DNA from: Lytechinus variegatus
Lineage: Eukaryota > Echinodermata > Echinoidea > Temnopleuroida > Toxopneustidae
Assembly: GCF_018143015.1 (NCBI RefSeq)
Contig: NC_054743.1
Span: 35,211,243-35,275,242 of the forward strand
Length of the DNA: 64,000 nucleotides
Reading direction: 5' to 3'
How positions within the stretch are numbered: the first letter of the stretch is position 1; every line of letters starts with the position of its first letter. The notes under the pieces were generated by a model, which ran no database searches, was not told where the DNA came from, and worked only from the letters and a program-made list of their open reading frames with translations. Of this stretch, positions 8,701-19,110 are shown in pieces. The translations under genes and the position numbers were made by a program.

Positions 8701-10871
8701 CAGTGCTATTAAACCTTCATCTCCTTTTTGAGGATTTACAGGTGCAACAATTTCTAATTAATCGGTTAATGAGGAAAATTCATCATGTAAATATAGAATC
8801 AGTAGTCAAATAGCTCCATAGAATCTAAAGTCAAATATATCAATTGATAAAGACATTAATGCTATATTAATACAAAGGTCAAGGTTCGTACAACTTGTGA
8901 GTATTTGGTATGTCAATCAAATGGTTGGCAACTGTATAATAGATCTTAATAAGAGTAATTTTTGACAGGCGTTGATTTATTTGCTTTTTAAATTTTAACC
9001 TTGTTATGTACTTTTTGTTGTTGTTATTGCTGTTAATTTGCTCAGAAATGCCTTGACTGAGCATCTAACTACGATGGAGAGTGTGCTATATATAAATGGT
9101 TTGTATCATTATTGTGAATTATTATAATTATCCTTTTATAATCATCCTTATAATGATAAATTACTGCCTTCATTATCATCATCATTAACTACCGGTAATT
9201 GACTTACATCCCCTTCGTAGATCTGTGTAGCAACATCCATGCCGGTCTTGGCAGGAATGAAGAGCGGCGTTGGTGGTCTATCAAGGAACGCATCGGTCTG
9301 GGCTTCGACATCCGCTTCCTCTACTCTGTCACTGAGTTCCTCCAAGTACAGTTCAGTCTGGACGTCGATGTGTTTCCTTCCTTCTACAGGCTCAGGGGAT
9401 CTCGGTCTAAGTTGATCCTTGGCCCTCTTGGCTGCGATCTTACGCCTCCTAATCTCCTGTTGTCTCTGGATCTCTATCGGATCGGGTTGAGCTGTCTGTT
9501 CACGATAATGTCCAAACAAAACATAATTAGAAATAGCAGGATTTTTTCAAAAGATTTTATACAAATTAAAATAGTTTTTTTCTATTAAACAACCATTGAA
9601 CAACTATAAATGTAAATATCATTTTATACAGGAGAAATCTACAAGGGAATATGGTCTACATACAGAAAATGAAGAGGCTGTTCAAAGTGCATCTTGTCTA
9701 GATTTTCTGGCCTGGGAATAGAACAAGTTATTGTAGATTTTCTGCTATAAATTGGTCTGGATTTGAATGGCACCAACATCTACAAAAATTAAAAAACCAT
9801 CTTTACGGGGTCAGTCTATCAAAATAAATTCATACAAAACATAATCGCGAAGGGAGGCTCAATAATACTCATATTTCAAAGTTCCACTTCCCCATATAAA
9901 CAACAATGAAAGTACATGTAGTGACATACCGCAGGTAGAGTGTGTTGTGCGTATGTGTTTCCTCTGACAATTCGCCTGTCGTACATTATATTACCAATTG
10001 GCACTGGCTCTGGGTTTCTGTGAGAGGAAAACAAAAACATAACAGAAAATCTAAGTATAATAGACATCTACGTATTTGTGAAATAAAACTTACGACTCTA
10101 ACTTAAGATCTAGGTAAAACATGAAAAAAACACGAAACAGAATACAATTTAGTTATAAACCACCATGGTTAGCTTCTACATGCATTTACATGTATCGTAA
10201 GTGCAACAAGTGAAGATCAAAACAAAACAGAAATTTTTGGTGTAGGCCTAGACATACGGTAAGGTAGGCCTACATGTAATTTCTAGATTCTTTATCTAGA
10301 AGCAGCCTTAAATTTTAAGATGGGCAAATTTATAAAGTTTAATGCAATTGAGCGAAGTCAGAGAGCGAGCAAAATTTAAACCTTTTCATTACAAAAATCC
10401 CATTTTGTGATAGATTTTGAAATAAAATTTAGGAAATAATTATTAATAGGCCTATTTTTCACCATTCTCTTTCCTGTTTATTCAACTAAAATTTGTTGAT
10501 TACAATATATAACACTAACAGTTGGGTCACACAAATTATGTTGATAGTAAATTCTGACTCTTTTGTTTCAACCAACAGTTTATCAAAAAAAAGTTTAATG
10601 TTGGTTTCATTTCGTCTTGACTGAGCTGAGCTTGTTGTCGTATTAACTGCAAGGAATTCAGCACTAAACATGCTAAAGACAGCAGACTTTCACACTTCAG
10701 ATTAATAAGAACTAGATATAGGTCCTAATTTTAGGGTTCTAAGTTAATTTGAACTTACTGTGCAAGTGGGTCTCTGTATTTTTTCCTCTGAGGAACCGCT
10801 CTCGGTTGACTGGCGAAAGTGTAGGTGCCACTTTTCTGATTCTGTTGCGGAGTTGGTAAAACCGTCGTCAT
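5640..10871 (-). CDS. RSPH3: Radial spoke head protein 3 (RSPH3), seven coding exons, complete
   Basis: RSPH3 is a backbone protein of the ciliary radial spoke. It forms the stalk dimer, docks on axonemal doublets and, in the family, binds LC8 and PKA RII. Joining 10871-10759, 10017-9930, 9495-9208, 8610-8407, 7463-7214, 6803-6643 and 5735-5640 gives a 399-residue protein with GT-AG borders and a TGA stop. Hallmark family stretches include MYDRRIVRGNTYA (49-61), SPEPVEGRKH (100-109), DRPPTPLFIPAKTG (139-152), KPILEVLVGKT in exon 4, and IAARAFAQSYLADLIPSVFG in exon 5. An E/R/K-rich coiled coil spans about 185-255. Three QTE/QTD/TQI sites (113, 133, 157) resemble LC8-binding TQT motifs. The C-terminus is acidic. 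It is shorter than human RSPH3, lacking the long N-terminal extension, and sits head to head with FDX1. Identification is near certain; exon borders are inferred. Confidence 0.96.
6100..6400 (+). mobile_element. Possible 3' tail of a retroelement in an RSPH3 intron
   Basis: The string CTGAAGACGGACAGTCAACC, followed by GTCCGAAACGTCGAG, resembles the 'gaagacgg..cgaaacgtcgag' tail often found after reverse-transcriptase frames (LINE or Penelope-like). A pyrimidine-rich segment follows. No reverse transcriptase is present here. Confidence 0.35.
6643..6803 (-). CDS. RSPH3: RSPH3 coding exon 6 (residues 315-368)
   Basis: It completes the split Gly315 codon and encodes IIRDVVKERMAAYFKLEESG, corresponding to the family's LIREVVEKR segment, then a Q/E-rich tail. 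The acceptor is CCTACACAG and the donor GAG|GTTAGC. Confidence 0.9.
7214..7463 (-). CDS. RSPH3: RSPH3 coding exon 5 (residues 232-314 plus one base)
   Basis: It continues the coiled coil (ERRMKQQREVLKKEKETAEK), then carries the conserved ARAFAQSYLADLIPSVFG, GYFYDPVERDVELGFVPWLM and GRTVLD blocks. The acceptor is CACTTTTAG and the donor GATG|GTAAGT. Confidence 0.93.
8101..8380. mobile_element. MITE in an RSPH3 intron (GGGCCC, AATCGCAACTTT arms)
   Basis: The left arm (GGGCCCCATCTT, then TTGATCCGATCAATCGCAAC) is mirrored on the right by GATTGGATCAATCGTAAC and AAAGACAGGGCCCTGGG. The element is about 280 bp and non-coding. A related half copy lies at 16268-16388 in an FDX1 intron. Confidence 0.7.
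8407..8610 (-). CDS. RSPH3: RSPH3 coding exon 4 (residues 164-231)
   Basis: It starts LFDFDIEVKPILEVLVGKTV and continues into the acidic MEEEELANLR helix and the EQERRHREEK coiled coil. The acceptor is CATACAG and the donor AAG|GTATGT, both in phase 0. Confidence 0.93.
9208..9495 (-). CDS. RSPH3: RSPH3 coding exon 3 (residues 68-163)
   Basis: This 96-codon exon holds the IEIQRQQEIRRRK helix, VEGRKHIDVQTELYLEEL, EAQTDAFLDRPPTPLF and the conserved end MDVATQIYEGD. The acceptor AACAG before ACA keeps the frame; the next possible AG, four bases on, would break it. The donor is GAT|GTAAGT. Confidence 0.93.
9930..10017 (-). CDS. RSPH3: RSPH3 coding exon 2 (residues 38-67)
   Basis: It encodes NPEPVPIGNIMYDRRIVRGN and nine more residues, the most recognisable radial-spoke signature. 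The acceptor is TTTCCTCTCACAG and the donor GCG|GTATGT in phase 0. Confidence 0.93.
10260..10460 (-). repeat. Fragment of a hAT-like MITE (GAGCGAGCAAAATTT core)
   Basis: GAGCGAAGTC..GAGCGAGCAAAATTT and TGTGATAGATTTTGAAATAA match the interior of the CAGTGGCGTA-ended elements at 34412-34677 and 57158-57428. Ends are not recognisable, so this is a fragment inside an RSPH3 intron. Confidence 0.5.
10759..10871 (-). CDS. RSPH3: RSPH3 coding exon 1 (residues 1-37 plus two bases)
   Basis: The start ATG has A at -3. The exon encodes a basic, Q/P-rich N-terminus ending KKYRDPLA, which matches the family's YRDP motif. The donor is GCACA|GTAAGT. It leaves CA, completed by the A of the next exon to give Gln38. 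Confidence 0.9.
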
Positions 10872-11579
10872 TTTGCTTGATTTTTTAAATCCTTTTATCA
10901 AAGTAGAAACAATATTTCAGTTACTCAGTTGAACTAGAAGAGAGTAACTTTCACATGCACTAATCTGTTGTATTATTTGAGTCCTCCGTTTTTGTTGTCT
11001 TTATCACTAAAAACAGCTGTCAAATGCGAAGTCTGAATTCTCCTGAATTTCGTTGTCCTCGGCGTGCACAGGAGTGGTCGTCGGGGAGGTCTGGCGTAGA
11101 GTGAATATAATTTCACGTAAATAATTTGCATGCACGCGAGACGTAGCCGTGTGTGTGTACGTCACTCTCGTGCCGGGATTTGGATTGTTTGGGTTCGCAA
11201 CAGAAGCCTCATCACCGGGGGTAACTACTTAAAAATTCCACCGCTTCAGATATTATGTGATACCTTACATTCAAGTGAATATTTCTTGTTTAAAAACTTT
11301 GAATGAAACTACAGAAAGATATAATTGGAAAAATACTCAAAAATAAGGTGAAATATTAGATGCAATAAAGAACTATTTTCTTTAGCTGCGCATGGTTTCT
11401 GTACGAGGGCCGTTTATCAAAGGAAATAAATAAATATTGGTGGCATAGCAACCTACTGTATGACGTCCAACGCTAGCTGGCAGTATTAAAAAAAATCTTT
11501 AGGTCAGAGGTCAGAGGCATGTTCCTGTAAACGTATTCAGACGTAAACACAATAAAGTGGCGTGAATTAACGAATAAAA
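10872..11579. promoter_or_regulatory. Shared intergenic promoter region of RSPH3 and FDX1
   Basis: The two start codons face away from each other across 708 bp, so both promoters must lie here or in unseen upstream exons. A CRE-like TACGTCAC is at 11158-11165. A degenerate X-box-like site (GTTGCGAACCCAAAC on the minus strand, 11187-11201) would suit RFX control of a ciliary gene, but its second half is poor. No TATA box is evident. The motifs are suggestions only. Confidence 0.5.
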
Positions 11580-11908
11580 ATGTCTTTTTCAACGATTCTG
11601 AGGACTGTCAGGTTGCCAGTGTATAGAAGACCACATTGCCAATTATCCTGCTCATTATTAGGACAATACAGTCACGGCAATACAAGTTTTAGAGCGAATT
11701 CTTGTTTTGTGAAGAATTCGCCAACAAATTTTTGCATGAATGGGACTGTCTCCAGATCCAGGTCCAATTTGAAACTCCGGACGAGAGACCAAATTTGCAC
11801 TGCCTCAGACTTACACTTTGCTCATTTGTCCAATAGAAATTTATTAGTTTCCTCAATTCAGCAAGTGAGAACGTTCTCTAGCTCAGACTCGATGTCTAAA
11901 AAGGAAGA
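11580..11908 (+). CDS. FDX1: FDX1 coding exon 1: mitochondrial presequence
   Basis: It encodes residues 1-109 plus two bases. It is rich in S, R, L and N with almost no acidic residues until [10 protein letters not shown], as expected of an import signal. The donor is GAAGA|GTAAGT in phase 2; the exon 2 A completes Glu110. Confidence 0.88.
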
Positions 11909-14900
11909 GTAAGTATAAAAAAAAGTTAGGATAAAAAAAAATGGGTCTGAAAAGTGAAATGAAAATTTTAACAATATCTGAATCTGAATTCTGATGATGT
12001 TACTGTTAGAAATTTGTGACATTTCACAATTTTGCTCACATTTTCCAATGCCACAAATGCATGAGTGAGAGAGTGCATGAGCATGATGAGAGTCAATCAA
12101 TGTCTCTAGCGCTAGCCTAGGTTTTACACTAAAAAAAAACTTCATCAAGTTTTGTAATTTCTAGTTAATTTTTGAGAGGCAGTCTCGTATCTTGTGATAC
12201 TTTATTAATTTCTAAGACAAGGCTCCACATTAACTTTTTTTGGTGGTGGCCCGTTCGGGCCACCAAAACCTTCAAATAATTTTTTTTGGTGGCCCATTAG
12301 TAAAGTTTGGTGGCCCGAAAAATATAAAGAAAAACATCAATTAAAAATGAATAAAACAAACTGAAATATTCTGCAGTCACTACCACGTACCACTATTCTT
12401 TGTACATCTTGTATGTAAATCGTTCTTGCTGTTATTTTACTTTGCTTATTTTGTGGTAATATATAAATTGTTCTACAATGTATCATTGTGAATATGAAAT
12501 GATTGAAAGAGAATAAAAGAATTGTGTTGCTCCCAGGTTGTGTGGACTTTTAATCTCCGTATAGACACACACTCATAATGGTAAAGTAAATAAATAGTGC
12601 ATATAGCAAACTCAGATTGATTTACAAAACAATGATTTTTCCTTCCTTTTTGATCGTAAAACCTAGATTATGCAGGCCCCAAATCCAGTTTATTTTCTCT
12701 TTTCAAGCATATTATAGCAGGAGAAAATCACAGAAAATATGCTGCAGAATTAGAACAATGTATAAAAGGGGGAAATGAACAAAAATAATTTTTAGAATAG
12801 TATATTGAAAAAAAAAGCAAAAATTGTAAAAATGAATAAGTGAAATAAGACAAAAAAAATGAAGTAAGAAAAAACAAAGAACAGGAAAAAAAATTGAGAA
12901 AAAAAAAGAAAATGTAAGAAAAATGCATAAGACAGAATTATCAGAAAAAATGGGGAAAATTATTATTATTCAGTAGAAACATGTTCTTTAATCAGGCATA
13001 TTCAATGGGAAGGGGTATAAATGGTTTAATCACTGTAAAAAAATGACAGAAAAAAATAAGAAACCGGCAAGTTATCTGGAAAAAACAGTGAGAATATTCC
13101 TTCCCTATATTTGACAAAATGATGGAAAAAATTCACATTTCATATCAATAAAATGCCTTCCCAAAGTATTTACTTCCTTAAGAGTGGTTTAAGAAGTCAT
13201 TTATAAACAAGAAAGAAAGAAGCTGTCTATTCAAGACAGCTTCGAAAATAAACCAAATATCAACATACATACAAATGCACATGTGGGACTGTGATGTACT
13301 CACCTATGTGTATTAATGCATTTGGAAATCGGTCTTTTTGAGTCAAAAGAGAGGTCATAATTCCTCCTTTTAATGCTTGCAAATTATCAGGTTTCAGTAA
13401 TATGGATTGTAGAAGGGCATTTCATTGGTGTAAAATGTGACTTTGACGTAGATTTTCAAAGTTCTGGGGAAGATTTCTTAGCAGTAACATTTCGCATCGT
13501 GGCTCCCTGAGTCTGAATAGTCTGCTAGTGCACAGCCACCTGCAGTGGTTTCATGCATGCAAAGCTCAGCCAGACAGCCGGCACGGCCGGCTGAATAATA
13601 GTTACTGTATGCTAGCGGTAGGCCTACATACTGTCATGACTGCAATCTTTGTGTGTGTGTATTTGTGTGTAGATTAACAAAAAAGGCGCATTACGAATTG
13701 ACTTGCAATTTGAACTGTAGAAAGTTGATAAACGCATGCAAATACGGGAGAAAAATTGCGCTACTTTGAAAATTATTGGTTGCCCGATTCGGGCCACCAA
13801 AACTTAACATTTTTCAATAATGGTTGCCCGAGATGAATTTTTGGTGGCCCCGGGCCACCGGGCCACCGCTAATGTCGAGCCTTGTCTAAGAGTAGAGCTT
13901 TACGATATTAACAAATCCACCCCAACAAAAAGTTGATATGAATAAAAAGAGAAAACTCCAAGCATAACACTGAAAACTTCATCAAAATCGGATGTAAAAT
14001 AAGAAAGTTTTCCAGTTTTAATTTCACAATACAGTTGGGGCCTACATGTACGTACATACCGCTATGCACATGGTGGTTGGTATGCAAATGCGGGGACTGA
14101 TGACATCACTATTTCTTTTGTATTTTATTGTATGAAATACAAAATGTTCTAATTTTCTCCTTACTGTCCTGTGAAACAAATTTTTGTCCTTGAATGAGGT
14201 ATTACCATTGACATTGTTGTAACATTAGATAGTTCAGTTAAGTTGGTCCTTACATGTAATGTCGATTGGGTAAAAATTTAAATATCGTATAATTCAAGCA
14301 ATAAAAAACGAAAGAAATAGTGATGGACAATCATGGGCTCTTATTTGGATGTCACCAATTGTGCATATCAATTTTGTGAAAAATTTAAGCAAAAGCTTTG
14401 AAATGTCATAATTTTTTATTTTAAATCTGATTTTGATTAGATTTTCATTGTTATGCTTGTTTTGATTTTTCTCTATTGATTCAAATCAACATTATTGGGT
14501 GGACTTGACCTTTAAGGTATTGATCATAGCAAATCCTGTTGTAGGATCAAGTGTAAGAATTTCATTCAAAATATCCCCCCTCCCATTTCTCCACAAGTCC
14601 AAAGCAAATGTGCACACAAATGTAGTCTGTGTGATTCATGTGTGTGTGTGGGTTGGTCCAAAATTATACAAACAATTATTCAAACATTTTACAGCATTTT
14701 ATAAGCATTTTTCCAAAAAATTATTTAAGAAAATGATTTTATTGGAAAAAAAAGGTAAATGGATTACTGTACCTATTTTACTCTGTTTTCATGAATATAT
14801 TGTTTTGGTACCTGAGGTCTCCCCAATTTTAATCTACTTTGATTTGTCATCGTATCTCTCCATATGTTTTTTTGTCTGACGTTTTTGACAATTGTGAGCT

Positions 14901-17402
14901 CAGATCTGACATTTTTCCTTGATGTGGGCTGAGATGCTCTGTTGCCATGGTAATTATTTGATTAAAAAAAGACCTTGATAAAATATCCAGCTGGAGTCAA
15001 AAGAAAAATAAGATCTGACATTAGATCATTGGCCATAAAGAGATTCATGTGAGAAGTAGATCTCTTCTAACAAATTATCTTTTCACAATCACTTTTTTTT
15101 CCAGCTTGTTAGCTGCAGAAACCAGTAGGTGAATCAATGCTTTCTAGGTATAAACAAAATTGATTGTGAACTGTTAGAGATCTATGTGTATGTTTGACAG
15201 GCTTTTTAAGACCTTTGTATATTTTGGGGCACAGGTGATCACAATATAAAAATACTACCAAGACAGGGAAGAAAGGACACTTCAGCAAACCTGTGTAGAG
15301 CAGACCTCTGGGTAGCATAATTTAGAGACAACAAGCACTAGGGTGTGAGTGCCATTATGCATTAGCGATTCTCACACTTCTCATTTGATTGCTTTTGTTC
15401 TTCCATTCAAAAATTCACTTCATAATTTTATGTTCCATTTTTTGCCCATTTTACAGAATCACAGTCAATTTCTTGAATCGGGATGGTGAGACATTCACAG
15501 TGAAAGCCAAAGTTGGGGAAACTCTGTTGGATACTGTGATTGACAATGATGTTGACATTGATGGCTTCGGTAAGATATTCACTTCCATTGCACAGGGAAT
15601 CTATGCAAATTGTGAGTCCATGTCTGTGAAAAGTGCAATTTTGCATAAATCAACACTGCTTCACCTGAAGTTAATGTGTGGGCATTGAAATTTAATCAAT
15701 CATGAGTTATAAAAAGTGGTGAGAGATTATTCACCTGATGTGCGTTGTTTGAAATTTTGTCTGATTAGTATCAATATCCTGAAAGTGTTGTGATCATTTG
15801 AGATTGGAACATCAATAAACCAAATAATTTGAAGGGAAATATTTTTCTCATTTCCTTCCCTTTTTTAATTGCTTAATTTGCTCCACTATTGTTGATGATT
15901 TAATTAAATCAAATTTACTTTTCACAGTATTTTCAGAAAAGTAGTGTTTAGTGATGCATGATCCCAGAAATATGGTACCGGGAGAATGCTATCATTATTG
16001 TCATAAATCTTGTTCTACTCTGAAAATTGACAAGTTGCCCTTGATTTTTGTTTTCTAGGAGCCTGTGAGGGAACGTTAGCCTGTTCTACATGTCATCTCA
16101 TATTCGATGAGGATATATTTGAGACTCTGCCAGAGAAGCTTGATGAGGAGGAAGATATGTTGGACCTGGCCTATGGACTAGAAGATACGTGAGTACTATA
16201 TTCCTTTCAGTTCAGTTTCTTTCAAGGTTTATCCAATTGTAAGTTTAATATTGATCTATTCTTACAAAGAGTTGCGATTGATCTGAGCAACCACAACTAT
16301 GGAAAGCCTTCAATGCCAACAACTAGAATGTATGTTTATTCAAAATGTTTTCTAGATATGATGTATACTCATACATTAATTTCTGTCTTAATAATAATAA
16401 TAATAATAATGGTGGCTACTTATATAGTGCACAGGTCCACCTTTCGGTGCTCATGGCGCTTCAAGGAAAATAAACAGAAAACACAACAGTAATAGAAAAC
16501 AAACAAGAATAGAATTTCAGTTCTCCTGAATAAATAGACAATTAAACTGTTAATGGGAGATTAAATAAGTTTTTAGCTGGGACTTGAATGTTTCTGTAGA
16601 TGAAATTTGACGTAATTGGATAGGCAGTTGATTCCATAGCTTTGGTCCTATAACAGAGAATGCATGGTCCCCCCATTTGTGTTTTGTTCTGGGTGTCTGG
16701 AGCAATAGGGCATCAGATGATGAGCGAAGACTTTCTTGACATCTCAGTGTGCTTCCTCTTTGTTTACATAAAGATATTGCGCTAATTTCTGGTAGGAATA
16801 ATCTTTAAAAAAATGCTAAAAACTACAATACAAGAGAATCACCAAATTCAAACAAAACATTTTAATATTAAAAAGAAAAAGATTAAAATTATCACTGCAT
16901 TCTCTTCTGTACTACGTGCCCTTTCTTCTCCTTATTCCTTTCAACTTTGGAAACAAGCTTTTCATGAGTTAAGCACAAGTATATGCAAAACTAGAAAATG
17001 CTATGTGCTATGTCGGGCAGACACAAGAAGGGATATTCAGCACAAGAACAGGTCACGTGTCTTGCATAAAGTCAGTTTTAACTTACAAATGACATTACGA
17101 ATTGACTCCCAGGAATTTTTCTTGCTCAAAGAATGCTTACAGTCTTGAGTATTTCTAATTGAGCATATTATTTTTAATTTTTTCAAGTACTTTGAATAGA
17201 GGCTAGCATTTCCAAAATTTTCTGTGAGTTTTATAATTGCACAGCAATTTCTATCTTTTCTGAGTATCTTGTATTGGGTAAGTGATTATATTCAATTTTA
17301 TTTTTCAGGTCCAGACTTGGGTGTCAGATTAGTCTTACAAAGGAGATGGATAATATGGTTGTGAGAGTTCCAGAAGGAATCAATGATGCACGGGATGTAT
17401 GA
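11580..17402 (+). CDS. FDX1: Adrenodoxin-type mitochondrial ferredoxin (FDX1), four coding exons, complete
   Basis: FDX1 is a mitochondrial [2Fe-2S] protein that carries electrons from ferredoxin reductase to mitochondrial P450s and supports lipoylation and related chemistry. Joining 11580-11908, 15457-15569, 16059-16188 and 17309-17402 gives 221 residues and a TGA stop. Residues 1-99 are a basic, acid-poor presequence. RTF|SSS (97-102) fits an R-3 matrix-protease site. The domain starts [13 protein letters not shown] (111). Cluster ligands are Cys150, Cys156, Cys159 (C-x5-C-x2-C in [15 protein letters not shown]) and Cys196 (SRLGCQ). The acidic partner-binding helix [14 protein letters not shown] precedes it. 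IDGFGACEG and [10 protein letters not shown] separate it from FDX2, which has LEGACEASLACSTCH. The ATG has A at -3. Introns 1-3 carry transposons. Identity is certain to family level. Confidence 0.97.
12218..13884. mobile_element. 1.67-kb non-autonomous DNA transposon in FDX1 intron 1
   Basis: It starts CAAGGCTCCACATTA and ends with the inverse TAATGTCGAGCCTTG. Inside each end is a GC-rich palindromic block (GGTGGCCCGTTCGGGCCACC on the left, GATTCGGGCCACCAAAA and CCCCGGGCCACCGGGCCACC on the right). It is flanked by the direct repeat TCTAAGA at 12211-12217 and 13885-13891. The core is AT-rich with no transposase frame. A 7-bp duplication is close to the 8 bp of hAT elements, but the family is not assigned. 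Confidence 0.85.
13903..14516. mobile_element. MITE family B (CTTTAAAGG..AAGTCCACC ends), copy in FDX1 intron 1
   Basis: The right end reads TTGGGTGGACTTGACCTTTAAG. The left end (AATCCACCCCAACAAAAAGTTGAT) is its imperfect inverse with the last bases lost. The interior shares TCATCAAAATCGGATGTAAAAT and ACATCACTATTTCTTTTGTA-type segments with the copy at 21793-22258. It is non-coding and follows directly after the 1.67-kb element. Confidence 0.7.
14866..14999. repeat. Fragment related to the TTGTCTGAC/TTGCCATGGTAA MITE
   Basis: TTTGTCTGACGTTTTTGACA..TCTGACATTTTTCCTTGAT and TGTTGCCATGGTAATT resemble the interior of the element at 54682-54832 (TCTGACAATTTTCCCTGATT and CTATGGTAACT). The ends are missing. 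Confidence 0.45.
15457..15569 (+). CDS. FDX1: FDX1 coding exon 2: start of the ferredoxin fold
   Basis: It encodes [20 protein letters not shown] and the following VDIDGF (residues 111-147). The acceptor is CATTTTACAG and the donor TTCG|GTAAGA. Confidence 0.96.
16059..16188 (+). CDS. FDX1: FDX1 coding exon 3: iron-sulfur loop and acidic helix
   Basis: It completes Gly148 and encodes [15 protein letters not shown] with three cluster cysteines, then [15 protein letters not shown]. The acceptor is TTTTCTAG and the donor GATAC|GTGAGT. Confidence 0.97.
16268..16790. mobile_element. Half MITE followed by a minus-strand SINE/LINE 3' tail in FDX1 intron 3
   Basis: From 16268 to 16388 the sequence matches the left half of the 8101-8380 MITE (GTTGCGATTGATC, TCTAGATATGATGTATAC). 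It is then cut by (ATA)n and GGTGGCTACTTATATAGTGC, the inverse of the 'GCGC..TATAT..CACC(ATT)n' tail used by SINEs and LINEs here. Further tail-like text (GATTCCATAGCTTTGGTCCT) runs to about 16790. Confidence 0.55.
17309..17402 (+). CDS. FDX1: FDX1 last coding exon
   Basis: It encodes [20 protein letters not shown] and ten further residues to TGA, and supplies the fourth cluster cysteine. The acceptor is TTTTTCAG. It ends at ...INDARDV, shorter than the mammalian C-terminus. A candidate AATAAA is far off at 18573. Confidence 0.96.
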
Positions 17403-18990
17403 TATTCACTGCTTATCAGGAGTATATATATATATATATAATCTTAAGTAATCAATATAATTTCTTCCAGAGGGTCATACTCGGGGAAAAAATGTCACAA
17501 TTCGTGATCCCATACATCTTTCAGCCTGCAACCTCACAATCTTGCATGATTTATTTTACATTTTGTTTGAGTGATACCAAGATGGATGGATGGCTGTGAC
17601 ATATTATTTGCTTTGAACCCAGTGATGCTTTATCTTGAAAGTACATTCGATTTTGCTAACATCCATAACAAAATCATTTGTAATCTGCATTTATATTTGG
17701 ATCTGGGAGCTGCTGGTCACTGAAAGTGGATGCAGTGTGCATCTTTTTTTTCCAATATCTGTTTTGATTGGTTGTAGGGCTGTGGGCTGAAAGATGGTTG
17801 AGCCACAATGTGCCGCACTTAACCCAGGTGAGGTAAATCATGGGTACCTGGCCGGAGTATTTTTTGAAGTGCAGTGCACATAATGGCTGCTCTGTCAGAG
17901 CCAGGGTAATTATGCTGCATTAATGTATGGGGTATAGAGACTCCTTCAAAGTAAGCGTTAAGCCCTATATAAGCAAGTATACCTATTGTTATTTTCATGA
18001 TTTGTGACATTTTTCTAAGGATGACTGCCAGAATGGTGAAGTAATTATCACTGCTCATTATGTAACATCATAGACATGTGACATTTTTTTTTAAGCTATG
18101 GCCCTTTTGTATTCATTTTGTTTTCTAGCAGATGGTTTAATTATCTTATTGTCACATACCGTCATGGCTAAACCCATTTGGCATACTATCAGTATACAAA
18201 TAGCAAATAAGCATGAGTGCGATGGTGTGGGACTTCGCATGAGGTGAAAGAAAGATGCCCTATTCAACGAGGTGTTAGCCGAGTCATCTCTTTTTTTCAC
18301 CTCATACGAAATCTTGCATCATTGCATGAATAGGAATATTCGCTATTAGTGTTGTGCAACGCCTCGGAATCTAGCAAAAATATGAAAAACAAGAGTTTTT
18401 CCATGTAGTAATCTATGAAAAGGGACCATGATCATTAGATGAACTTGTTAAAGGCAATTCTGCGTATTGTGTAACTGCTTAAGATGTACACGTAGCTTTA
18501 TTTTTGTCATAATTTTAGCTACATTTTATAGATATATTGGGGTTATTATTTTACATGTATTTTGTATATAGGAATAAATCTGCTATCCCAAGCATCAAAT
18601 TTGGGGAAATTGCTTCCAATCTTAAAGCTTGGAAATATCGGATGATGATATCCATGTTATGATAGTGTTATTTGTAAAAATGACATGATTTTTTTTGTAT
18701 TGCAGTAATACAATGCACCAATATTCATAAATGATCATGACGTTACATGTGATTGTCGGGGGGGGGGGGGGAGGGGAAGATGTAATTCGTTATTGAAAAG
18801 ACTCATTTCTGCCTGCCTGAAGTTTGATTGGAATTGCCCTGTGTTGGACTCTAGTTCATAGCTACCTCAGATCTTCAGGATAATAATATTCAATAATAAT
18901 AGTACATATTTTTATTTGAAATCCTAGCCCAGCAGGAATGCAGAAGGTTTTGTTGGTATACAGAGCATCAGAAATTTAGCCAGTTAACAT
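17403..18990. other. FDX1 3' flank, non-coding, with a SINE copy
   Basis: An (AT)n run lies at about 17423-17441. A SINE body lies at 17800-17985 (CCGCACTTAACCCAGGTGAG, ending TAAGCCCTATATAAGCAAGT and TTGTTATT). A possible polyadenylation signal AATAAA is at 18573 and a poly-G run near 18760. No further gene was seen. Confidence 0.5.
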
Positions 18991-19110
18991 GAGGGCACTG
19001 TGGTCTTTAAATTCAAGCCATTGCATGTTTTCCTTCAGCAAGAAATTTACCCACGTTGAGCTGCACTCAACCCAGGTGAGGTGAATGGGAATAATAATAA
19101 CAATGCAGCT
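18990..19110 (+). mobile_element. SINE fragment (TTCCTTCAGCAAGAAATT type)
   Basis: TTTTCCTTCAGCAAGAAATT, then GAGCTGCACTCAACCCAGGT and GAGGTGAATGGG are the body of the window's commonest SINE. The tRNA-like head is missing. It ends in ATAATAATAACAA. Confidence 0.65.
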
